DNA from: Brachionus koreanus
Lineage: Eukaryota; Rotifera; Eurotatoria; Ploima; Brachionidae
Direction of reading: 5' to 3'
Assembly (NCBI GenBank): GCA_016987375.1
Contig: PJRA01000524.1
Coordinates: 1,702,286-1,755,170, forward strand
Length of the DNA stretch: 52,885 nucleotides
The notes under the pieces are model-generated. The model was not told where the DNA came from. It was given only the letters and a program-made list of their open reading frames with translations, and did not search any database. The position numbers and the translations under genes are program-made. This document shows positions 33,001 to 43,051 of the stretch, in pieces. The number at the start of each line of letters is the position of its first letter. Position 1 is the first letter of the stretch.

Positions 33001-36000
33001 TGGTAAATTTAACCCATAGCAAAGTAGCTTACGAATGGAAGATACCTTATGAGTCCAAAAATTTATTCAATGTGGATCAAACTGAATGCATTCTAAATCC
33101 TCATGAAAGAAAAAAAACAACATGGACTTTTTCTCCAAATAAAATAGAAAAATACAACCATAAAATGAGTCTAGTTGCTTGGATTGACGGCCATAGGCAA
33201 ACAATGAAATCATATGCCTTGCGTTTACTAGGCTCATGTACACATGGATCACTGCAAGTTTCTGAAATGTACAAAGACTTTGGAAGTGTGATTATTGGCA
33301 GTTCAGTTAGCAACGAAATTGTCATTGTTAACAATAATGATTGCAGACTAGATTTTGAGCTATCAATTAAACAAACTACAGATGATGCTTTGAATAACAA
33401 AGCAAACACTGACATATGCTTTCTTGAATTAGAACAATCTGTTGGATATGTTGAGGCACGATCAAAAAGTACGGTAAGATGTCGGTTTAGACCAGTTAAG
33501 CTAGTCAATTACCAATTCACCATTGAATACAGAATTATTTATCCGAATGAAAAAACCGAATTTCTAAAAGCTGAATGTGATACACCAAAAAGTATGAAAG
33601 AAATACTTTGCTATATGACAGCTAATGGTGTTTATCCCAAAATGGCAATTAAAGACATCAAAGGTCTTGGTTCAGTTTCAAATATTAGCAAAGATTACTT
33701 ATGGAAATTGATTTCTGTAAACGAGTAAGTTTAGTTTTTGATTACAGTCTTTAATCTTATATTTTTGATTAAATTAATCTTTTTCTTAAAAATAAATCCG
33801 CTTCATTCTAATCTGTTCTTGATGGCAATTTCCATTTGATCCCATGTGAGTTTTGTTTCCTTCAACTATTCTTTTACAAACCAAATTCGATCTGTCAGTA
33901 TTTCCTCTTCCTTAAGGTGTTCAAAATAATGTCAAAATAATTGGAAAAAACTTGGTATTTATTTACAGTTCAGCATAATAAGTTTCAGCTTCTTCATTTT
34001 TATTCAAATGCGAATTTTTCTCAGAAAAAGCTGAATTAAAGTTCATATAGAATAAAAAAAAAACTGCAAAAAGTTTTTGATTACATAATTTTACTAAGTT
34101 GAAAAAAAAATAAATTTTTGTTTTAGTTAATGAGCTTTTTTTCTTTTTTTGTGATATTTTTCTGATGAAAAAAATTATTGAGGGTCAGAATTGAAAACTC
34201 TGACCCCCAATTTTTGAAAATTTTCTACTTTTTTTTACAAAGCAAAAATATTTTTATTAAGAATTGTATATCATTTAGCTAGAAATTTTCTCTTTTATTT
34301 GAAAATTAAATTAATTTTTTTTCCAAATTCTTATTTTTTGAAATGAATTTCACGAGCTTTCTAAAAATGTGTTTAGTTATTGTCCAGATCAAACTAAAAA
34401 AGGATTTTTGTAAGAACAGGTTAATTATTCTTAATAAATCAAAAAATCTCAAATATTACAATTATAAATTTTCTCAATTATATAAAAATATTGAAAAATT
34501 TAATGAAATTTTCAAAAATGTACTTCCGAATAAAAAATTAGCACATTTTTTGAAAGCTCGTGAAATTCTCTTCAAGAAAAATGGTTGTTAGTAATTGAGA
34601 AATAAAAATTTTGGAAAGAAGTTAATCTTATTTTTAAAAATAAGAGAAATTTTTCAAAAATTTGGGGTCAGTTTTTTTGTAGGAACGAAAAATACTTGAT
34701 AAAATAAATTAATATTTTTGAATCAAATTTTTGACATGATTTTTTTAATTCCTGTGTGTTTGACTCGATTTTAAAATCAAATTTTATGATAAAAAAATAG
34801 AACTGACAGATGATAGTCAAATTTAGGAGAAAAAAGTAAAAATAATTTTTCAAAGAAATGTTTTATTTATCAGATGTGAAAGGACAGCAAAATATATCGA
34901 TATACAAGAGAAGATAGCTAAAGATTTGAATGTCAGAAAAATTTGACTTAATAGCGTTTTTTCTTTATTAACACTCAAAAACCGGAGGGGTCTTTTGAAC
35001 CCTTTAGTAACTTCCTTTATTTGTTTTTTATTCAATAAATTTAATCATTTTTTTTAAATCTTTTTTTCAATCATATCTTTAATCAAAAATATTATAAAAT
35101 TATTTAATTTTTTCTATAAAATATTTTTATTTTCATTGAAAAAAAGTATTAAAAAAGATTTAAATAAAAGGGCCAAAAAAGTCATCCGGTTTTTGAGTGT
35201 TAAAAAAGATTCATTTAACTGCTGCATGACAAAAAAATTTTTTCTTATTTAAAAAATATAATTTCAATTATAAAGATTAAATACTTCAATGAGCCTTGAG
35301 CCAAATCCGAATGAGTTAATATATTCAATTGCAACTAGACAAGAGATAAATCGCAGAGTAGTTAATCAACAAAATATTCCACTCATAGAAATGAATTTCA
35401 ATGCTGCACCGGTAAATAGTGAGGACGCCCAAGTGGTCTTATTTTTTGAAAATACCGGATCCGTTGCAACTGAATGGTTGGAAAAAAATAAGATTTTTAA
35501 AATATTATTTTAAATTTTATTTATTAAGGGCATTGTTGTTTCCAAAAGATTTATTACTTGAGCTTGAATATTGGGCTCAAAATGGAGAATATACTCTTGA
35601 AGAACTAGAAGAAGTAACCAAAATAAAAATTAAATTAAATAATAAGCTAATTTTATAACTAGATGAAAGTTCAAGACAATAAACTATTTAGCATTGAACC
35701 CAATAGAGGAAAATTAAAACCAGGCGAAATGACCCGAGTTACAATTACATATAGACATTTGTTTACAGGACAAAATAGATTACCCATACTGATGAAAATT
35801 GCCAAAGGTCGTGAAATAATGCTTAATCTAATCGGCACTACTATTCAAAAAGGCGAGCCATACGTCTATTTTCCGTCAAACAAATTCGAATTTGAACCAG
35901 TTGAAATAGGACTAAATGATTTTCCAGTTCAAACATTTGATCTTTATAATGGCGGTGATGTTCCAGCTAGAGTTGAAATTGACACATCTCTGGTCGACGA

Positions 36001-37912
36001 AATGAACCAAGAAAACTATGCCTCGTCAGTCCTAAGATGCTTAAGCAATTCGATTATAACAATACCGCCTGGTGTTGCTTTTGAGACTAAGTGGAAATTT
36101 TCACCCATTGAAGCCAAAACTTATCGAGTTAGTTTATGTTCATTCAAAAATTAAATTAGATTTTTAATTTTTTTTTTTGTGTCAGGCAGAGGTTATATTC
36201 AAAGTAAACAGTGCTTTTTACAACATAGTCACTTTCAAATGTATTGGATATGACAAACGAAAATTAAACAACATGAAAATAGATAATAAAAGTGATTTAA
36301 TTCCAGAGAAACAGCCATTTACTCTGTCTAATCAAGTATTAGATTTTAAATTTGAAATAATTATTTTAATTTTATCAATATTTTATTAAATAAGCTAGCA
36401 TCTTTATCGTTTGATCGAATTTTGTTGGGCGAAGTGCCCCTTTTTTCAAAAGAAAGAAAATTTATCTTTGTCCGTAATAATTCTTCTGAGCACAAAATTT
36501 CATTTACGTGGCACGTGACCAATCCTGATCATATCCGAGTAAATTTACTAAAATAAATGAAAAAAAAAAATTTAGATAAATTAATAAATTTAAATTTAAT
36601 TTAGTTTATTAGAATAAACCCGTCTCGTGGAGTCATAGATATTAATGATAGTAAGCTTTGTAAAGTGACTTTTATCTCAATGGACAAGGCAGCTTTTTAT
36701 AACATAAATTTAATTTGTGAGGTAAAAAAGCTAGTTTTTTTTTTTTATTCATTTATTTTTTTAATTTAACTTTTAGATAAAAAATGAAACCGAAATGGAA
36801 AAATATCGACACAATTTAGAACTTTGGAAAATTGAACAAAAAAGACAATTTGAAGAATTTTTGATAGAAGAACCGGAATTAAATGAGCGTTTAGTAATTT
36901 AATTTTTTTTTTGACTGAAATTCTTTTTTAGAGTAAAGCATTTTTGTTAGAAAGGATTAGATACAACTAATGATAATTCGTCTAAAATAGACTTTGAAGA
37001 CTTGAGAGGAAAAACTAACAAAAGCAATAGTCAATTGGGAACCCATCGCTACAAGACCATACCACCAATAATAAAACACAACAATTTGGAAGAGTCGAAT
37101 TTGGAGCGAGTGCGTAGACAGCGAGCTGAGAAAAAACTTTGGAAAAAGCCAATTCCACCAAGTCCATTCTTGTTGAATTTAAATGTACTTGCTAGGACTC
37201 AAATTTATGATGATTATTTGGAATTATCTAATTCGATAAAAAATAATTCTAGCAAATTTGTAGACCCAGTTCTTGGTTTGATTTCTAAACATGAAAGTAT
37301 ATCAACACTCAAAAAAGTTGCTCAAAGCTCCAAAACAACTTGCAATCAAGAAGAGAATACTTTGCTTGAATTTATATTTTCTGATATTTTGAGAAGTTTG
37401 ATCAGTGATAAAAGTTTTCATTCAATGTGTCAAAAGCTAAAAGATGAAGAGATACCTTATTTTTTTCAATATATGCCAAGCGAAGATCATGAGGAAGTCA
37501 ATAAATTGAATAAAAATGAGGACACCAAGACTCCAACTAGTCCCAAGAAGAAAATTAAAAAAAAGCTCAAAGAAGACGATACTGACACAAAGTCCTTGGA
37601 AAAAATAAAAATGTAAAATTTTTAATCATTAATGAAGTTTAAAAAATTAAAATAAAATAATTTAGTTCGCCAATATTTGGTTCATTGATCGAAAATATAT
37701 TTGAAAACACAATTACAAATATATTGACCGAGGCATTTCATCAAGAGTTTAATATGACCAGTAGACCACGACTGATCGCATTACCTCCAAAGGTTTCACA
37801 CTCAAAGCTAAATGCGTCGCCCATGCCAGCTCATTCATTCGAAAGATCCAAAAACTCTAGTTCTGTGAGTTCTCCAGTAATGTCTTTATTATCAGGTGGT
37901 GATGTTGCATGA
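30015..37912 (+). CDS. CFAP65: CFAP65, cilia- and flagella-associated protein 65
   Basis: 21 exons: 30015-30160, 30215-30490, 30540-30654, 30707-30922, 30974-31087, 31149-31260, 31321-31586, 31647-31775, 31824-32201, 32337-32463, 32522-32696, 32747-33724, 35276-35476, 35529-35613, 35663-36127, 36186-36335, 36395-36538, 36605-36721, 36777-36893, 36951-37612, 37666-37912. Every junction is phase-consistent and the total is 5,220 bases, 1,739 residues (human about 1,900). The protein is built of repeated immunoglobulin-like ASH/MSP domains and belongs to the axonemal central apparatus needed for motile cilia and sperm flagella. Family landmarks seen in order: VTFRPLEKVEYTDSLEVE near the start, TYRHLF and KGREIMLNLIG, LYNGGDVPA, WKFSPIEAKTY, and the C-terminal LIENIF with MTSRPRLIALPP. 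Introns are about 50 bases except intron 9 (135) and intron 12 (1,551, holding two mobile elements). It lacks the long N-terminal leader of the human protein. Confidence 0.95.
34200..34671. mobile_element. Putative 472-base TIR element with internal ORF
   Basis: The left end CTGACCCCCAATTTTTGAAA and the right end (reverse complement CTGACCCCAAATTTTTGAAA) form inverted repeats of about 28 bases. A small hairpin (GGGTCAGA...TCTGACCC) abuts the left end. Inside is an 82-codon frame at 34343-34591, Lys/Asn-rich with no recognised domain and probably not a gene. No target duplication is obvious. Confidence 0.5.
34970..35201. mobile_element. MITE family A, copy 2, inside CFAP65 intron
   Basis: 232 bases with the same ends as copy 1 (AACACTCAAAAACCGG and CCGGTTTTTGAGTGTT) and the same internal hairpin and body. 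It differs from copy 1 by only scattered substitutions and small indels, so both inserted fairly recently. It sits in intron 12 in a position that leaves splicing signals intact. Confidence 0.85.
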
Positions 37913-38019
37913 AATTTTTTATTTTTTATTTTTTTTCAAATAAAGTTTTATTAAATTAAATTAATTTATAAATTACATAAATAAATATATAAAAGCAAAA
38001 TATAATTAACTAAATTAAA
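37913..38019. terminator. Overlapping 3' ends of CFAP65 and UBXN6
   Basis: Only 107 bases separate the two convergent stop codons. A plus-strand AATAAA lies at 37939-37944 and a minus-strand AATAAA at 37952-37947, almost back to back, so the mature 3' untranslated regions probably overlap. Confidence 0.6.
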
Positions 38020-39327
38020 TTAGAAATTTTGCGCTTGTTCCAATAGTTCAGGTTTAAGATAAAAATGTATTTTACTCTTGATACTAGGATCGATCAAATC
38101 ACTTATTTTGAAGTATAAAAGAGCAGATGGAGCTAGGCCAAGTTCGGCAAGAGTTAAACCCATGAGATTGCTGTTACCATTAGGTTTTTTAAGTGAATGG
38201 CCTATTAGTTCAAAAGGAATATTGTCAAAGCTAATACTGTTCTGAACTAGTTCGTAAAGGACGTCGAACTTTTCTTTTGATTTAAATATTGCTTGAAATA
38301 TAAAATCGTCAGGAAATTTTATTCGAATTATTGAATAATTATATCTTCTTAATTCCATCTGTTCATCTCGCTCTCTCATCGCTTTGGTTCTAAGCATTCC
38401 AGCTTTTTCAACTGCTTCATTTCTGAGCGCTTGTTCTTTTCGAAGTTCTTCGATTTTTAAATTAAAAAAATCATCACTCAAACTAAAATCATTCATTCGG
38501 CTAGATTCTTGAATTTTCAGAACTTTAACATCTCTATCCAATTCTGGTACAATAGCTTCTCCAATAGCCAAAGCAGATTTTAGATTTTCCAATTTTTCCA
38601 AGTCATCTCCTTCAAACAAAAATACATCGTCATCTTTTTCATCATCTAGCTTCACAGTTTGGGCTACAAAACCAGATTTTTTCAACACCATATCAGCATA
38701 TTTACATGAATAAACTTTTTCTTTAAATATTGGATTTTCCAATCTAATTTTTCGATATTTTTTTTCATTAGGATTATTTATTATATTATCCACAAATTTG
38801 TTCATTGTTTCGACACATTTGTCCAATTTTTCTTTATTCTTATAGTTGGCCGTAAAAAGAAGAGTAACTGAAACCAGTATGGGTTCCATTTCTAAATTTT
38901 GAATTAAATTTTGCTCAATTTTATCTTCAACTTCTTCAATCGGATATTTTTCTCCTGGTTGAAATACACTGGATGTAAAATTTATTTTAGTTTTGGGCTT
39001 CAAAGACACATTGTCGACAATTTCTTTCTTACCAAAATAATGATCTTTAAGAGCAAAGGCTTTTTCAGCTTCAGATTTAGATGGCTGTGATACAGAAGTA
39101 GTTGGCTTTGGATGTGCTGGTCGGTTGGAATATTGAAGACGCTGTAAAGCTGCTTCGCCTGCAAGTCGAGCTGCTTCGCTCTTCAATGAATTTGCAATTT
39201 GAGGCGAACTTGGTGGTTCACGACTAGCATTAACTTGTTGTTGGGTTGGTACATCACCAAGTCGGTGTCCTTTACCATATTTTTTTTCTTTATGCTTAGC
39301 AAGAAGATTTTTCAAGAAAGAAGACAT
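38020..39327 (-). CDS. UBXN6: UBXN6 (UBXD1), p97/VCP cofactor
   Basis: A single exon of 435 residues (human 441). UBXN6 binds the AAA ATPase p97/VCP and helps in endolysosomal sorting, lysophagy and ERAD. Seen here: an N-terminal basic helix; an Ala-rich segment near 48-65 (SEAARLAGEAALQRL) as in the family; a PUB domain at about 150-240 containing NKFVDNIINNPNEKKYRKIR; the conserved DDFFNL and LRTKAMRERDEQ linker at 285-323; and a UBX domain at about 328-410 with RRYNYSIIRIKFPD. The last part reads LKPELLE as in orthologues. The UBX loop lacks the FPR tripeptide typical of p97-binding UBX domains, which is also true of vertebrate UBXN6. Its end is 107 bases from the convergent CFAP65 stop. 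Confidence 0.95.
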   Translation of the reverse strand: MSSFLKNLLAKHKEKKYGKGHRLGDVPTQQQVNASREPPSSPQIANSLKSEAARLAGEAALQRLQYSNRPAHPKPTTSVSQPSKSEAEKAFALKDHYFGKKEIVDNVSLKPKTKINFTSSVFQPGEKYPIEEVEDKIEQNLIQNLEMEPILVSVTLLFTANYKNKEKLDKCVETMNKFVDNIINNPNEKKYRKIRLENPIFKEKVYSCKYADMVLKKSGFVAQTVKLDDEKDDDVFLFEGDDLEKLENLKSALAIGEAIVPELDRDVKVLKIQESSRMNDFSLSDDFFNLKIEELRKEQALRNEAVEKAGMLRTKAMRERDEQMELRRYNYSIIRIKFPDDFIFQAIFKSKEKFDVLYELVQNSISFDNIPFELIGHSLKKPNGNSNLMGLTLAELGLAPSALLYFKISDLIDPSIKSKIHFYLKPELLEQAQNF

Positions 39328-39440
39328 ATTGACCTAACTTTATGTTTGCTTATTTTGTACTTTTTGTCTTCTGAAATTTAGATTTGGCGGTCTTCTAAAC
39401 AAATCTTTTAAAAAAAATTTAACTCTTGCTAAAATTATAT

Positions 39441-39848
39441 TTAAAAATTTTTACTTTGATTTTTATTAAAGTATTCAATTTTGTCTTTGAAAAAATACCA
39501 GGCAATGGCTATTTGTAAAAATATGACTGATATGAAAAATATAAGTAATATAAATATTTTAAACTCAAATTTTGAGAATAAAAATTGAAAATAGCTGTTT
39601 GACAAATACTTAATTGGCTCGTAAATTGCCAAGTCAAAATAAATAATACACAAGTCAATGAACCAAAATAGCCAAGTGGAAAATATTTCAATTACTTGGT
39701 CGAAGTAAGTTGGTATCTGACTGATAGACCAATTGTTATGGGACCTATTTGTTAGGTTATTGTAGAATTGTGTTTTTGTACAAACTAGTTTATAGAATTC
39801 TTTATTTGAACGGCTTGTTGAAATGTTATTAAATGTGAATTTTTCCAT
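39441..39848 (-). CDS. Small two-segment membrane protein, unrecognised
   Basis: A single exon of 135 residues starts at ATG 39848. The first 50 residues are soluble (Ser/Asn-rich). Two strongly hydrophobic stretches follow: about 55-75 (IFSTWLFWFIDLCIIYF) and about 97-117 (FKIFILLIFFISVIFLQIA), then a charged tail (KDKIEYFNKNQ). No family is recognised. It is divergent from PDHX, with 302 bases between starts, and tandem with UBXN6 on the same strand. AT-rich DNA readily produces Phe/Ile/Leu-rich frames by chance, so a real membrane protein is likely but not certain. Confidence 0.5.
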   Translation of the reverse strand: MEKFTFNNISTSRSNKEFYKLVCTKTQFYNNLTNRSHNNWSISQIPTYFDQVIEIFSTWLFWFIDLCIIYFDLAIYEPIKYLSNSYFQFLFSKFEFKIFILLIFFISVIFLQIAIAWYFFKDKIEYFNKNQSKNF

Positions 39849-40150
39849 AAAAAATTCTTTGACGTTTATTTTTAAAATTAAATATTATTGAATTAATTAA
39901 AATAGCATAATTTAATAATTCAGAATTAAAATAAAAAACTTTCATTTATAGATTTTGAAAGTTGCAAAAAAATCTTTCATTTTCAATTGCATTATGAAAC
40001 AAACTGAACAACGCGTTCAAGTCAAAAAAAAGCTTTTTTAAATAATACAAAAAAAAAAACATTGCGAAAGTTTGTTACATTTGTGCCATAAAGCTTGAAA
40101 ATAGAATAAAAAATTTTTTCGAGATTCCTTAATTCAATAATAGAATTAAA
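39849..40150. promoter_or_regulatory. Divergent intergenic region upstream of PDHX
   Basis: 302 bases between the small membrane-protein start (minus) and the PDHX start (plus). It must hold the PDHX promoter. AT-rich; no motif recognised. Confidence 0.4.
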
Positions 40151-41749
40151 ATGAGCTTTCGATTGTTTAACCGAATCGGGTCATCAAGTAAAAACATATT
40201 CTTAACTAAGAAAATAGTCAGTGCATTTCATAAATCATGTCCTTCTTTATACGGTAAATAAAAATTGCTTAAAAAAATAATTTAAATTTTTAAAAAATTT
40301 CCATCAAAAGCTGCTCCGATTCAACTGAAGATGCCGTCGCTTAGTCCGACAATGACAGAGGGAAACATTGTTAAATGGCTAAAAAACGAAGGAGATTCCG
40401 TAGTACCGGGTGATGTTTTGATGGAAATTCAAACAGATAAAGCAATAGTTGCTTTTGAGACCGAAGAAGAGGGAGTTTTGGCCAAGATATTGATACCTGA
40501 AGACTCGAAGAACATTCAAGTTGGTACTTTAGTGGGACTTTTGTCTCTACCAGGTGATGACTGGAAAAGTGTCTCAGTTCCACAAGAAACAGTGAATACA
40601 TCAGCTGTTCAAGCATCCCAAGAATCTTCAACTCATGAGTCTGCTGAAACAACCCAGTAATTACTTTCAATTTCGTTCAAACAAACTTTCAAAATTTAAT
40701 TCCAGAAAGATAGGTCCAGCTGCCAGAAATCTTGTACAATTATATGGTATTGATATTGGCAAATTGAAGCCATCAGGGCCACATGGATTTATTTTAAAAA
40801 GGTAGAGATTAGCAAAGAATAATAGGAAAATAATTTTTAAATTAATTCCGATTTTTTTTTCATAATTATATTGATGTGAAAGCGTTTATAGAGCAAAATA
40901 GATTGAAACCAAAATTAGCTGAGCCTTCACCAGTAGAAGAAACTCGAACAGAGCCCGAAGTTAAGCAAACACAAAATAAGAAATCATCCGGATCCCATCC
41001 AGAGTATCAACCTGACTATCAGGATATAGAGCTTTCTAACATGCGAAAAGTTATTGCTAAAAGATTGGTATTTTCAAAATCAACTATTCCTCATTCGTAC
41101 ATCACAGCCAACTGTTTGGTTGACAAAATTATTCATCTTAGAAAAGAAATGATCAAAAAAAATCAAAAAGTTTCAATAAATGATTTTATTTCTAAAGCTG
41201 TAGCTCTAGCTCTAAGGGTAAAGTTTAAATTTAGTTAAAGATATTTTTTTATAATTTTTATTCAAGTTAGTGCCTGAGTTAAATTCAAATATGGATGAAA
41301 AAACCGGTGAATACACTCAATTAAAAACTGTTGATGTTTCAATCGCTGTTGCGACTGAAAATGGTCTAATAACACCGATTGTTAGAGATGCGGACAAAAT
41401 CGATGTTGTAGATATATCCGAAAATGTAAAGGTTTTAGCTGAAAAAGCCAGACAAGGCAAATTAATGCCGCATGAATTTCAAGGCGGTTCATTCACTATT
41501 TCCAATTTGGGAATGTTCGGAATAAGCGAATTTTCGGCGGTAATTAATCCACCACAAGTTGCCATTCTAGCTGTTGGAAAATATCAGTTGAAATTCAACA
41601 CAAATATGGAAAAACAAACCGAAATTTCGATGACTCTAAGCTATGATGAAAAATGTTGTAGTTTGGATCGAGCTCAGACATTTTTGAATACACTCAACTA
41701 TTTTCTTTCAAATCCGGATTTGTTAGTTCAAGAAAAACCCGATTTTTAA
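40151..41749 (+). CDS. PDHX: PDHX, pyruvate dehydrogenase complex component X (E3-binding protein)
   Basis: Five exons, 40151-40253, 40311-40656, 40706-40801, about 40872-41217 and 41267-41749, give about 457 residues. PDHX anchors dihydrolipoamide dehydrogenase (E3) to the mitochondrial pyruvate dehydrogenase core. Seen in order: a basic presequence (MSFRLFNRIGSSSKNIF); one lipoyl domain from MPSLSPTMTEGN with the lipoyl Lys in QTDKA near 78; a peripheral-subunit-binding domain (about 151-183, PAARNLVQLYGIDIG); and an E2-like core with NMRKVIAKRL and FTISNLGMFGISEF. The core's catalytic DHRxxDG motif is replaced by DEKCCSLD, and there is only one lipoyl domain; both point to PDHX rather than catalytic E2 (DLAT). 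Intron 3 starts with GT but has no in-frame AG acceptor: the coding frame resumes near 40872-40873. Confidence 0.92.
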
Positions 41750-42826
41750 AAATAATTTTAGTTCAGAATTGAAGATGCTTATTTTGACTAAATTCTCAAT
41801 ATTCGACAAATTTTTAGTCTCCTTAATTTAAAAATAAAATTCAACTAATTCATTTTTGTGTTTAAAATCTAATCAAATATTTTTCCTTATTTATTGACTC
41901 AGGTTAGAAAAACAGAACTTTAACGAAATATTATTTTGAGTCATAAAATTTTTCTTTTTTTTTTAAAGTTTAAAATTTTTGATTTTAGGAACTTTTTAGT
42001 TCTAAGTAAAAGAAAAAAAAAAACTGAATTGAATGCTCTTCAAAATCACAAGTCTTACTTTTTTCGTTAATTAATTCTAAAAATTTAAATGAAAATTTTA
42101 AAGTTTAGATACCTCTTAAGCTACAATATAATATATGATACTTAATAGTTGTACAACGATTTGATGAAATAAAATATAATTAAAGTTAATTAAATTTTTT
42201 TTTCGTTTAATAGCTTATATGTAATATGTTTGTGAAATTTCAGGTCAATATCTTATTCTGATCAAAAGATATTTGAAAAAAACGATCATTTTACTGAATT
42301 TTCACTTTTTTCATAAAACTTTAAAATTTTGATGTTTTTTAAATCATAACTCCTGCAAAATTCATCCGGTTAAAATAATCAGGATAAAATTCTGCACAAA
42401 ATGATATATAATGCTGGCATTCCTGGGGTCAGGGATCAGGGTATTAGACACACATGGGCATAGGGCATGCGAAAAAAATAAAAAATTCAAAAATCCATTT
42501 ATATTTACGAAAAAAGACAAAATTGTGTATAATCTTATAAATTTTCATTATTTTATTTCTATCAGATCATAATTTTTTTATAATTAAAATTTCGGACAAG
42601 CATTATCGGCCACCAGTTATGATAACATAATTAAATCGTTGGACCCATCTTAACACCTCAGTCTTTCATAAAAAGAGGACGATTTGGTAAAAGATAATCT
42701 TGAGTGTTTAGTGGAATTTCGAAATCATACACATTAAGCTGATTCCAGACGTTTGTGCTATAAATCCACAACATTATTCTGAAAATTAGAACGAATGTAT
42801 GCTTCTCTTCATGCTAGGTTTGTTTC

Positions 42827-43051
42827 TTTCAAGATAAGGCTAGATTTCTTCCTCATTCAGCATACAACCCAGATCTTTCTCCTTCTATTTATCATCTTTT
42901 TTGCTCAATGGCTCATTTTCTTACCAAGAAGACGGTATTTTATTACCAAGTTGAATAAGCTCCAAAAGCCGTGAAGATCCAAGAGAGAAATTAGAATACT
43001 CACTGAAGGCTGAATACTATAAAGAATGATGGTTTATATTTTGAAGATTAG
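42827..43051 (+). pseudogene. Mariner-type transposase relic (C-terminal part)
   Basis: One reading frame carries FQDKARFLPHSAYNPDLSP, then IYHLF and MAHFL, and ends DGLYFED followed by TAG. This is the mariner C-terminal pattern (QDNARPH, then HPPYSPDLAPSDYHLF, then the DG.YFE end). About 20 residues between QDNA and the HPPYSPD motif are deleted, and several in-frame stops (for example at 42956) interrupt the rest. The catalytic region is absent or decayed beyond reading, so it is inactive. The upstream GC-richer stretch from about 42600 is probably more of the same element. Confidence 0.75.

Larger units (their letters stand above)
33725..35275 (+). other. Long intron 12 of CFAP65
   Basis: The donor GTAAGTTT at 33725 and the acceptor ATTATAAAG at 35275 join GA to A in frame. 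The 1.55 kb intron contains an inverted-repeat-bounded segment at 34200-34671 and MITE family A copy 2 at 34970-35201. Insertions therefore explain about half of its length. Confidence 0.8.

Noticed and set aside
34343..34591. 82-codon plus-strand frame inside the CFAP65 intron as a gene
   Set aside because: Lys/Asn/Ile-rich composition as expected from random AT-rich DNA, no domain, and it sits inside an inverted-repeat-bounded segment; kept only as part of that element.
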